From Phorcus lineatus (lineage: Eukaryota; Mollusca; Gastropoda; Trochida; Trochidae): a stretch of 64,000 nucleotides of DNA. Of this stretch, positions 39,718-51,573 are shown piece after piece (the stretch's first letter is position 1; each line of letters opens with the position of its first letter). The notes below the pieces were generated by a model. The model saw only the letters and a list, made by a program, of their open reading frames with translations, searched no databases and was not told where the DNA came from. The DNA is taken from the NCBI GenBank assembly GCA_921293015.1, contig OV121092.1, positions 36,587,764 through 36,651,763 of the forward strand, written 5' to 3'. The translations under genes were made by a program, and so were the position numbers.

Positions 39718-42005
39718 ATGCATATTTCTAAACCAAACTTTCATCAAATGTACATCACATTGTGTTCTATCGATTGAGCAATACCAATTTCCTGTCCGGT
39801 TCTTGGTTTGGCCTCAAGTTTCGAGCTTAAACAGGTACAGATAGCTGATTTTGACCAAATTCGCGGAAAAAGACTGAGTCCAATATATGCATATTGTTGT
39901 AGCGAGCGCGATAACTTTCTTAAAAATGCATATTTCTAAACCAAACTTTCATCAAATGTACATCACATTGTGTTCTATCGATTGAGCAATACCAATTTCC
40001 TGTCCGGTTCTTGGTTTGGCCTCAAGTTTCGAGCTTAAACAGGTACAGATAGCTGATTTTGACCAAATTCGCGGAAAAAGACTGAGTCCAATATATGCAT
40101 ATTGTTGTAGCGAGCGCGATAACTTTCTTAAAAATGCATATTTCTAAACCAAACTTTCATCAAATGTACATCACATTGTGTTCTATCGATTGAGCAATAG
40201 CAATTTCCTGTCCGATTCTTGGTTTGGCCTCAAGTTTCGAGCTTAAACAGGTACAGATAGCTGATTTTGACCAAATTCGCGGAAAAAGACTGAGTCCAAT
40301 ATATGCATATTGTTGTAGCGAGCGTGATAACTTTCTTAAAAATGCATATTTCTAAACCAAACTTTCATCAAATGTACATCACATTGTGTTCTAACAATTG
40401 AGCAATACCAATTTCCTGTCCGATTCTTGGTTTGGCCTCCAGATTCGAGCTTAAACAGGTACAGATAGCTGATTTTGAACAAATTCGCGGAAAAAGACTG
40501 AGTCCAATATATGCATATTGTTGTAGCGAGCACGATAACTTTCTTAAAAATGCATATTTCTAAACCAAACTTTCATCAAATGTACATCACATTGTGTTCT
40601 ATCGATTGAGCAATACCAATTTCCTGTCCGGTTCTTGGTTTGGCCTCAAGTTTCGAGCTTAAACAGGTACAGATAGCTGATTTTGACCAAATTCGCGGAA
40701 AAAGACTGAGTCCAATATATGCATATTGTTGTAGCGAGCGCGATAACTTTCTTAAAAATGCATATTTCTAAACCAAACTTTCATCAAATGTACATCACAT
40801 TGTGTTCTATCGATTGAGCAATACCAATTTCCTGTCCGGTTCTTGGTTTGGCCTCAAGTTTCGAGCTTAAACAGGTACAGATAGCTGATTTTGACCAAAT
40901 TCGCGGAAAAAGACTGAGTCCAATATATGCATATTGTTGTAGCGAGCGCGATAACTTTCTTAAAAATGCATATTTCTAAACCAAACTTTCATCAAATAAA
41001 CACCACATTGTGTTCTATCGATTGAGCAATAGCAATTTCCTGTCCGGTTCTTGGTTTGGCCTCAAGTTTCGAGCTTAAACAGGTACAGATAGCTGATTTT
41101 GACCAAATTCGCGGAAAAAGACTGAGTCCAATATATGCATATTGTTGTAGCGAGCGCGATAACTTTCTTAAAAATGCATATTTCTAAACCAAACTTTCAT
41201 CAAATAAACACCACATTGTGTTCTATCGATTGAGCAATAGCAATTTCCTGTCCGGTTCTTGGTTTGGCCTCAAGTTTCGAGCTTAAACAGGTACAGATAG
41301 CTGATTTTGACCAAATTCGCGGAAAAAGACTGAGTCCAATATATGCATATTGTTGTAGCGAGCGCGATAACTTTCTTAAAAATGCATATTTCTAAACCAA
41401 ACTTTCATCAAATGTACATCACATTGTGTTCTATCGATTGAGCAATACCAATTTCCTGTCCGGTTCTTGGTTTGGCCTCAAGTTTCGAGCTTAAACAGGT
41501 ACAGATAGCTGATTTTGACCAAATTCGCGGAAAAAGACTGAGTCCAATATATGCATATTGTTGTAGCGAGCGCGATAACTTTCTTAAAAATGCATATTTC
41601 TAAACCAAACTTTCATCAAATGTACATCACATTGTGTTCTATCGATTGAGCAATAGCAATTTCCTGTCCGATTCTTGGTTTGGCCTCAAGTTTCGAGCTT
41701 AAACAGGTACAGATAGCTGATTTTGACCAAATTCGCGGAAAAAGACTGAGTCCAATATATGCATATTGTTGTAGCGAGCGTGATAACTTTCTTAAAAATG
41801 CATATTTCTAAACCAAACTTTCATCAAATGTACATCACATTGTGTTCTAACAATTGAGCAATACCAATTTCCTGTCCGATTCTTGGTTTGGCCTCCAGAT
41901 TCGAGCTTAAACAGGTACAGATAGCTGATTTTGAACAAATTCGCGGAAAAAGACTGAGTCCAATATATGCATATTGTTGTAGCGAGCACGATAACTTTCT
42001 TAAAA
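39718..42005 (+). repeat. Alpha-rich block, 11 monomers, copied in part at 52198-53653
   Basis: The order is two alphas, an alpha-like monomer with CAATAGC and GAGCGTG, TAACAATTG, two alphas, two adjacent CAAATAAACACC monomers (40966 and 41174, no visible difference), alpha, GAGCGTG monomer, TAACAATTG. The first seven monomers match 52198-53653 at an offset of 12480 bp, 60 monomers. Confidence 0.83.
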
Positions 42006-44709
42006 ATGCATATTTCTAAACCAAACTTTCATCAAATGTACATCACATTGTGTTCTATCGATTGAGCAATACCAATTTCCTGTCCGGTTCTTGGTTTGGC
42101 CTCAAGTTTCGAGCTTAAACAGGTACAGATAGCTGATTTTGACCAAATTCGCGGAAAAAGACTGAGTCCAATATATGCATATTGTTGTAGCGAGCGCGAT
42201 AACTTTCTTAAAAATGCATATTTCTAAACCAAACTTTCATCAAATAAACACCACATTGTGTTCTATCGATTGAGCAATAGCAATTTCCTGTCCGGTTCTT
42301 GGTTTGGCCTCAAGTTTCGAGCTTAAACAGGTACAGATAGCTGATTTTGACCAAATTCGCGGAAAAAGACTGAGTCCAATATATGCATATTGTTGTAGCG
42401 AGCGCGATAACTTTCTTAAAAATGCATATTTCTAAACCAATCTTTCATCAATTGTACATCACATTGTGTTCTATCGATTGAGCAATAGCAATTTCATGTC
42501 CGATTCTTGGTTTGGGCTCCAGATTCGAGCTTAAACAGGTACAGATAGCTGATTTTGACCAAATTCGCGGAAAAAGACTGAGTCCAATATATGCATATTG
42601 TTGTAGCGAGCGCGATAACTTTCTTAAAAATGCATATTTCTAAACCAAACTTTCATCAAATGTACACCACATTGTGTTCTATCGATTGAGCAATACCAAT
42701 TTCCTGTCCGGTTCTTGGTTTGGCCTCAAGTTTCGAGCTTAAACAGGTACAGATAGCTGATTTTGACCAAATTCGCGGAAAAAGACTGAGTCCAATATAT
42801 GCATATTGTTGTAGCGAGCGCGATAACTTTCTTAAAAATGCATATTTCTAAACCAATCTTTCATCAATTGTACATCACATTGTGTTCTATCGATTGAGCA
42901 ATAGCAATTTCATGTCCGATTCTTGGTTTGGGCTCCAGATTCGAGCTTAAACAGGTACAGATAGCTGATTTTGACCAAATTCGCGGAAAAAGACTGAGTC
43001 CAATATATGCATATTGTTGTAGCGAGCGCGATAACTTTCTTAAAAATGCATATTTCTAAACCAAACTTTCATCAAATGTACACCACATTGTGTTCTATCG
43101 ATTGAGCAATACCAATTTCCTGTCCGGTTCTTGGTTTGGCCTCAAGTTTCGAGCTTAAACAGGTACAGATAGCTGATTTTGACCAAATTCGCGGAAAAAG
43201 ACTGAGTCCAATATATGCATATTGTTGTAGCGAGCGCGATAACTTTCTTAAAAATGCATATTTCTAAACCAAACTTTCATCAAATGTACATCACATTGTG
43301 TTCTATCGATTGAGCAATACCAATTTCATGTCCGATTCTTGGTTTGGCCTCCAGATTCGAGCTTAAACAGGTACAGATAGCTGATTTTGAACAAATTCGC
43401 GGAAAAAGACTGAGTCCAATATATGCATATTGTTGTAGCGAGCACGATAACTTTCTTAAAAATGCATATTTCTAAACCAAACTTTCATCAAATGTACACC
43501 ACATTGTGTTCTATCGATTGAGCAATACCAATTTCATGTCCGGTTCTTGGTTTGGCCTCAAGTTTCGAGCTTAAACAGGTACAGATAGCTGATTTTGACC
43601 AAATTCGCGGAAAAAGACTGAGTCCAATATATGCATATTGTTGTAGCGAGCGCGATAACTTTCTTAAAAATGCATATTTCTAAACCAAACTTTCATCAAA
43701 TGTACATCACATTGTGTTCTATCGATTGAGCAATACCAATTTCCTGTCCGATTCTTGGTTTGGCCTCCAGATTCGAGCTTAAACAGGTACAGATAGCTGA
43801 TTTTGAACAAATTCGCGGAAAAAGACTGAGTCCAATATATGCATATTGTTGTAGCGAGCACGATAACTTTCTTAAAAATGCATATTTCTAAACCAAACTT
43901 TCATCAAATGTACACCACATTGTGTTCTATCGATTGAGCAATACCAATTTCATGTCCGATTCTTGGTTTGGGCTCCAGATTCGAGCTTAAACAGGTACAG
44001 ATAGCTGATTTTGACCAAATTCGCGGGAAAAGACTGAGTCCAAGATATGCATATTGTTGTAGCGAGCGCGATAACTTTCTTAAAAATGCATATTTCTAAA
44101 CCAAACTTTCATCAAATGTACATCACATTGTGTTCTATCGATTGAGCAATACCAATTTCATGTCCGGTTCTTGGTTTGGCCTCAAGTTTCGAGCTTAAAC
44201 AGGTACAGATAGCTGATTTTGACCAAATTCGCGGAAAAAGACTGAGTCCAAGATATGCATATTGTTGTAGCGAGCGCGATAACTTTCTTAAAAATGCATA
44301 TTTCTAAACCAAACTTTCATCAAATGTACATCACATTGTGTTCTATCGATTGAGCAATACCAATTTCCTGTCCGATTCTTGGTTTGGCCTCCAGATTCGA
44401 GCTTAAACAGGTACAGATAGCTGATTTTGACCAAATTCGCGGAAAAAGACTGAGTCCAATATATGCATATTGTTGTAGCGAGCACGATAACTTTCTTAAA
44501 AATGCATATTTCTAAACCAAACTTTCATCAAATGTACACCACATTGTGTTCTATCGATTGAGCAATACCAATTTCATGTCCGATTCTTGGTTTGGGCTCC
44601 AGATTCGAGCTTAAACAGGTACAGATAGCTGATTTTGACCAAATTCGCGGAAAAAGACTGAGTCCAATATATGCATATTGTTGTAGCGAGCGCGATAACT
44701 TTCTTAAAA
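42006..44709 (+). repeat. 14-mer family, version with 13 monomers
   Basis: This block matches the order of the 14-monomer unit seen complete at 56150-59061 but lacks the final AAGACC/ACATATAGC monomer. It starts with alpha and CAAATAAACACC, then two CAATCTTT/CAATTG plus alpha pairs, then gamma/alpha/gamma/beta/alpha/gamma/beta. The last beta at 44502 has CGCGGAA and CCAATATATG, where later copies have CGCGGGA and CCAAGATATG. Confidence 0.85.
44294..44501 (+). repeat. Representative complete monomer (near consensus)
   Basis: This copy matches my by-eye consensus except for A at m191. It shows the standard parts: ATGCAT at m1-6 and again at m170-175, the second inside the perfect 10-bp palindrome ATATGCATAT; ATCGAT at m52-57; AGCT at m107-110 and m126-129; and eight CpG dinucleotides at m54, 80, 105, 145, 147, 186, 190 and 192 (the m190 one is CpA here). 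Most differences between subtypes lie in m75-106, with further clusters at m16-39, m52-68, m138-151, m167 and m191-192. No promoter, Pol III box pair or CENP-B box was found in it. Confidence 0.9.
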
Positions 44710-47205
44710 ATGCATATTTCTAAACCAATCTTTCATCAAATGTACATCACATTGTGTTCTATCGATTGAGCAATAGCAATTTCATGTCCGATTCTTGGTT
44801 TGGGCTCCAGATTCGAGCTTAAACAGGTACAGATAGCTGATTTTGACCAAATTCGCGGAAAAAGACTGAGTCCAATATATGCATATTGTTGTAGCGAGCG
44901 CGATAACTTTCTTAAAAATGCATATTTCTAAACCAAACTTTCATCAAATGTACACCACATTGTGTTCTATCGATTGAGCAATACCAATTTCCTGTCCGGT
45001 TCTTGGTTTGGCCTCAAGTTTCGAGCTTAAACAGGTACAGATAGCTGATTTTGACCAAATTCGCGGAAAAAGACTGAGTCCAATATATGCATATTGTTGT
45101 AGCGAGCGCGATAACTTTCTTAAAAATGCATATTTCTAAACCAATCTTTCATCAATTGTACATCACATTGTGTTCTATCGATTGAGCAATAGCAATTTCC
45201 TGTCCGATTCTTGGTTTGGGCTCCAGATTCGAGCTTAAACAGGTACAGATAGCTGATTTTGACCAAATTCGCGGAAAAAGACTGAGTCCAATATATGCAT
45301 ATTGTTGTAGCGAGCGCGATAACTTTCTTAAAAATGCATATTTCTAAACCAAACTTTCATCAAATGTACACCACATTGTGTTCTATCGATTGAGCAATAC
45401 CAATTTCCTGTCCGGTTCTTGGTTTGGCCTCAAGTTTCGAGCTTAAACAGGTACAGATAGCTGATTTTGACCAAATTCGCGGAAAAAGACTGAGTCCAAT
45501 ATATGCATATTGTTGTAGCGAGCGCGATAACTTTCTTAAAAATGCATATTTCTAAACCAAACTTTCATCAAATGTACATCACATTGTGTTCTATCGATTG
45601 AGCAATACCAATTTCATGTCCGATTCTTTGTTTGGCCTCCAGATTCGAGCTTAAACAGGTACAGATAGCTGATTTTGAACAAATTCGCGGAAAAAGACTG
45701 AGTCCAATATATGCATATTGTTGTAGCGAGCACGATAACTTTCTTAAAAATGCATATTTCTAAACCAAACTTTCATCAAATGTACACCACATTGTGTTCT
45801 ATCGATTGAGCAATACCAATTTCATGTCCGGTTCTTGGTTTGGCCTCAAGTTTCGAGCTTAAACAGGTACAGATAGCTGATTTTGACCAAATTCGCGGAA
45901 AAAGACTGAGTCCAAGATATGCATATTGTTGTAGCGAGCGCGATAACTTTCTTAAAAATGCATATTTCTAAACCAAACTTTCATCAAATGTACATCACAT
46001 TGTGTTCTATCGATTGAGCAATACCAATTTCCTGTCCGAGTCTTGGTTTGGCCTCCAGATTCGAGCTTAAACAGGTACAGATAGCTGATTTTGAACAAAT
46101 TCGCGGAAAAAGACTGAGTCCAATATATGCATATTGTTGTAGCGAGCACGATAACTTTCTTAAAAATGCATATTTCTAAACCAAACTTTCATCAAATGTA
46201 CACCACATTGTGTTCTATCGATTGAGCAATACCAATTTCATGTCCGATTCTTGGTTTGGGCTCCAGATTCGAGCTTAAACAGGTACAGATAGCTGATTTT
46301 GACCAAATTCGCGGGAAAAGACTGAGTCCAAGATATGCATATTGTTGTAGCGAGCGCGATAACTTTCTTAAAAATGCATATTTCTAAACCAAACTTTCAT
46401 CAAATGTACACCACATTGTGTTCTATCGATTGAGCAATACCAATTTCATGTCCGGTTCTTGGTTTGGCCTCAAGTTTCGAGCTTAAACAGGTACAGATAG
46501 CTGATTTTGACCAAATTCGCGGAAAAAGACTGAGTCCAAGATATGCATATTGTTGTAGCGAGCGCGATAACTTTCTTAAAAATGCATATTTCTAAACCAA
46601 ACTTTCATCAAATGTACATCACATTGTGTTCTATCGATTGAGCAATACCAATTTCCTGTCCGATTCTTGGTTTGGCCTCCAGATTCGAGCTTAAACAGGT
46701 ACAGATAGCTGATTTTGACCAAATTCGTGGAAAAAGACTGAGTCCAATATATGCATATTGTTGTAGCGAGCACGATAACTTTCTTAAAATTGCATATTTC
46801 TAAACCAAACTTTCATCAAATGTACACCACATTGTGTTCTATCGATTGAGCAATACCAATTTCATGTCCGATTCTTGGTTTGGGCTCCAGATTCGAGCTT
46901 AAACAGGTACAGATAGCTGATTTTGACCAAATTCGCGGGAAAAGACTGAGTCCAATATATGCATATTGTTGTAGCGAGCGCGATAACTTTCTTAAAAATG
47001 CATATTTCTAAACCAAACTTTCATCAAATGTACATCACATTGTGTTCTATCGATTGAGCAAGACCAATTTCCTGTCCGGTTCTTGGTTTGGCCTCAAGTT
47101 TCGAGCTTAAACAGGTACATATAGCTGATTTTGACCAAATTTGCGAAAAAAGACTGAGTCCAATATATGCATATTGTTGTAGCGAGCGCGATAACTTTCT
47201 TAAAA
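44710..47205 (+). repeat. 14-mer family, version with 12 monomers
   Basis: This block lacks the first two monomers of the full unit and starts with a CAATCTTT monomer that keeps ATGTAC at m31-36. Private changes mark it as an older or diverged copy: GATTCTTTG at 45542, CCGAGTC at 45958, ATTCGTGG at 46582, and TTGCAT instead of ATGCAT at 46790. Confidence 0.85.
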
Positions 47206-48245
47206 ATGCATATTTCTAAACCAAACTTTCATCAAATGTACATCACATTGTGTTCTATCGATTGAGCAATAGCAATTTCATGTCCGGTTCTTGGTTTGGC
47301 CTCAAGTTTCGAGCTTAAACAGGTACAGATAGCTGATTTTGACCAAATTCGCGGAAAAAGACTGAGTCCAATATATGCATATTGTTGTAGCGAGCGCGAT
47401 AACTTTCTTAAAAATGCATATTTCTAAACCAATCTTTCATCAATTGTACATCACATTGTGTTCTATCGATTGAGCAATAGCAATTTCATGTCCGATTCTT
47501 GGTTTGGGCTCCAGATTCGAGCTTAAACAGGTACAGATAGCTGATTTTGACCAAATTCGCGGAAAAAGACTGAGTCCAATATATGCATATTGTTGTAGCG
47601 AGCACGATAACTTTCTTAAAAATGCATATTTCTAAACCAAACTTTCATCAAATAAACACCACATTGTGTTCTATCGATTGAGCAATAGCAATTTCATGTC
47701 CGGTTCTTGGTTTGGCCTCAAGTTTCGAGCTTAAACAGGTACAGATAGCTGATTTTGACCAAATTCGCGGAAAAAGACTGAGTCCAATATATGCATATTG
47801 TTGTAGCGAGCGCGATAACTTTCTTAAAAATGCATATTTCTAAAACAATCTTTCATCAATTGTACATCACATTGTGTTCTATCGATTGAGCAATAGCAAT
47901 TTCATGTCCGATTCTTGGTTTGGGCTCCAGATTCGAGCTTAAACAGGTACAGATAGCTGATTTTGACCAAATTCGCGGAAAAAGACTGAGTCCAATATAT
48001 GCATATTGTTGTAGCGAGCGCGATAACTTTCTTAAAAATGCATATTTCTAAACCAAACTTTCATCAAATGTACACCACATTGTGTTCTATCGATTGAGCA
48101 ATACCAATTTCCTGTCCGGTTCTTGGTTTGGGCTCCAGATTCGAGCTTAAACAGGTACAGATAGCTGATTTTGACCAAATTCGCGGAAAAAGACTGAGTC
48201 CAATATATGCATATTGTTGTAGCGAGCGCGATAACTTTCTTAAAA
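47206..48245 (+). repeat. Five-monomer dimer-type block
   Basis: The order is alpha with TTTCATG, CAATCTTT/CAATTG, CAAATAAACACC, CAATCTTT/CAATTG (with the private CTAAAACAATC at 47830) and the mixed GGTTC/GGGCTCC monomer at 48038. It resembles 27446-28901 in contracted form. Confidence 0.8.
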
Positions 48246-48453
48246 ATGCATATTTCTAAACCAAACTTTCATCAAATGTACATCACATTGTGTTCTATCG
48301 ATTGAGCAATACCAATTTCCTGTCCGGTTCTTGGTTTGGCCTCAAGTTTCAAGCTTAAACAGGTACAGATAGCTGATTTTGAACAAATTCGCGAAAAAAG
48401 ACTGAGTCCAATATATGCATATTGTTGTAGCGAGCACGATAACTTTCTTAAAA
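48246..48453 (+). repeat. Recombinant monomer
   Basis: The first half (to m106) is the alpha TTTCAAG type, with GGTTC and CTCAAG. The second half carries GAACAAATTCGCGAAA, CCAATATATG and GAGCACG, which belong to the m52-T monomer that normally follows. At 36390/36598 and 26614/26822 the two parents are separate neighbours. Here they are fused and exactly 208 bp is gone, placing an exchange between m107 and m137. Confidence 0.82.
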
Positions 48454-51400
48454 ATGCATATTTCTAAACCAAACTTTCATCAAATGTACACCACATTGTG
48501 TTCTATCGATTGAGCAATACCAATTTCATGTCCGATTCTTGGTTTGGGCTCCAGATTCGAGCTTAAACAGGTACAGATAGCTGATTTTGACCAAATTCGC
48601 GGAAAAAGACTGAGTCCAAGATATGCATATTGTTGTAGCGAGCGCGATAACTTTCTTAAAAATGCATATTTCTAAACCAAACTTTCATCAAATGTACATC
48701 ACATTGTGTTCTATCGATTGAGCAATACCAATTTCCTGTCCGAATCTTGGTTTGGGCTCAAGATTCGAGCTTAAACAGGTACAGATAGCTGATTTTGAAC
48801 AAATTCGCGGAAAAAGACTGAGTCCAATATATGCATATTGTTGTAGCGAGCACGATAACTTTCTTAAAAATGCATATTTCTAAACCAAACTTTCATCAAA
48901 TGTACACCACATTGTGTTCTATCGATTGAGCAATAGCAATTTCATGTCCTATTATTGGTTTGGGCTCCAGATTCGAGCTTAAACAGGTACAGATAGCTGA
49001 TTTTGACCAAATTCGCGGAAAAAGACTGAGTCCAATATATGCATATTGTTGTAGCGAGCACGATAACTTTCTTAAAAATGCATATTTCTAAACCAAACTT
49101 TCATCAAATGTACACCACATTGTGTTCTATCGATTGAGCAATAGCAATTTCATGTCCGATTCTTGGTTTGGCCTCCAGATTCGAGCTTAAACAGGTACAG
49201 ATAGCTGATTTTGACCAAATTTGCGAAAAAAGACTGAGTCCAAGATATGCATATTGTTGTAGCGAGCGCGATAACTTTCTTAAAAATGCATATTTCTAAA
49301 CCAAACTTTCATCAAATGTACATCACATTGTGTTCTATCGATTGAGCAATACCAATTTCCTGTCCGAATCTTGGTTTGGGCTCAAGATTCGAGCTTAAAC
49401 AGGTACAGATAGCTGATTTTGAACAAATTCGCGGAAAAAGACTGAGTCCAATATATGCATATTGTTGTAGCGAGCACGATAACTTTCTTAAAAATGCATA
49501 TTTCTAAACCAAACTTTCATCAAATGTACACCACATTGTGTTCTATCGATTGAGCAATACCAATTTCATGTCCGATTCTTGGTTTGGGCTCCAGATTCGA
49601 GCTTAAACAGGTACAGATAGCTGATTTTGACCAAATTCGCGGAAAAAGACTGAGTCCAAGATATGCATATTGTTGTAGCGAGCGCGATAACTTTCTTAAA
49701 AATGCATATTTCTAAACCAAACTTTCATCAAATGTACATCACATTGTGTTCTATCGATTGAGCAAGACCAATTTCCTGTCCGGTTCTTGGTTTGGCCTCA
49801 AGTTTCGAGCTTAAACAGGTACAGATAGCTGATTTTGACCAAATTTGCGAAAAAAGACTGAGTCCAATATATGCATATTGTTGTAGCGAGCGCGATAACT
49901 TTCTTAAAAATGCATATTTCTAAACCAAACTTTCATCAAATGTACATCACATTGTGTTCTATCGATTGAGCAATACCAATTTCCTGTCCGAGTCTTGGTT
50001 TGGGCTCAAGATTCGAGCTTAAACAGGTACAGATAGCTGATTTTGAACAAATTCGCGGAAAAAGACTGAGTCCAATATATGCATATTGTTGTAGCGAGCA
50101 CGATAACTTTCTTAAAAATGCATATTTCTAAACCAAACTTTCATCAAATGTACACCACATTGTGTTCTATCGATTGAGCAATAGCAATTTCATGTCCTAT
50201 TATTGGTTTGGGCTCCAGATTCGAGCTTAAACAGGTACAGATAGCTGATTTTGACCAAATTCGCGGAAAAAGACTGAGTCCAATATATGCATATTGTTGT
50301 AGCGAGCACGATAACTTTCTTAAAAATGCATATTTCTAAACCAAACTTTCATCAAATGTACATCACATTGTGTTCTATCGATTGAGCAATACCAATTTCC
50401 TGTCCGAATCTTGGTTTGGGCTCAAGATTCGAGCTTAAACAGGTACAGATAGCTGATTTTGAACAAATTCGCGGAAAAAGACTGAGTCCAATATATGCAT
50501 ATTGTTGTAGCGAGCACGATAACTTTCTTAAAAATGCATATTTCTAAACCAAACTTTCATCAAATGTACACCACATTGTGTTCTATCGATTGAGCAATAC
50601 CAATTTCATGTCCGATTCTTGGTTTGGGCTCCAGATTCGAGCTTAAACAGGTACAGATAGCTGATTTTGACCAAATTTGCGAAAAAAGACTGAGTCCAAT
50701 ATATGCATATTGTTGTAGCGAGCGCGATAACTTTCTTAAAAATGCATATTTCTAAACCAAACTTTCATCAAATGTACATCACATTGTGTTCTATCGATTG
50801 AGCAATACCAATTTCCTGTCCGAGTCTTGGTTTGGGCTCAAGATTCGAGCTTAAACAGGTACAGATAGCTGATTTTGAACAAATTCGCGGAAAAAGACTG
50901 AGTCCAATATATGCATATTGTTGTAGCGAGCACGATAACTTTCTTAAAAATGCATATTTCTAAACCAAACTTTCATCAAATGTACACCACATTGTGTTCT
51001 ATCGATTGAGCAATAGCAATTTCATGTCCTATTATTGGTTTGGGCTCCAGATTCGAGCTTAAACAGGTACAGATAGCTGATTTTGACCAAATTCGCGGAA
51101 AAAGACTGAGTCCAATATATGCATATTGTTGTAGCGAGCACGATAACTTTCTTAAAAATGCATATTTCTAAACCAAACTTTCATCAAATGTACACCACAT
51201 TGTGTTCTATCGATTGAGCAATAGCAATTTCATGTCCGATTCTTGGTTTGGGCTCCAGATTCGAGCTTAAACAGGTACAGATAGCTGATTTTGACCAAAT
51301 TCGCGGGAAAAGACTGAGTCCAATATATGCATATTGTTGTAGCGAGCGCGATAACTTTCTTAAAAATGCATATTTCTAAACCAAACTTTCATCAAATGTA

Positions 51401-51573
51401 CACCACATTGTGTTCTATCGATTGAGCAACAGCAATTTCCTGTCCGATTCTTGGTTTGGGCTCCAGATTCGAGCTTAAACAGGTACAGATAGCTGATTTT
51501 GACCAAATTCGCGGAAAAAGACTGAGTCCAATATATGCATATTGTTGTAGCGAGCGCGATAACTTTCTTAAAA
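48454..51573 (+). repeat. Fifteen-monomer block rich in CCGAATC/CCGAGTC and delta variants
   Basis: Beta, CCGAATC or CCGAGTC (with GGGCTCAAG, m138 A, GAGCACG) and delta/beta monomers alternate. A four-monomer period (832 bp) is visible: CCGAGTC, delta, CCGAATC, beta/TTTGCG at 49910-50741, then CCGAGTC and delta again from 50742. The end (51158 CGCGGG, 51366 CAACAGC) matches 30566-30981 and 38886-39301. Confidence 0.8.

Noticed and set aside
44294..44501. tRNA-derived or SINE-like Pol III promoter (GATTCGAGCTT resembles a B box)
   Set aside because: Only the TTCGA core and the leading G match; the end of the box does not. No matching A box lies upstream at the right spacing.
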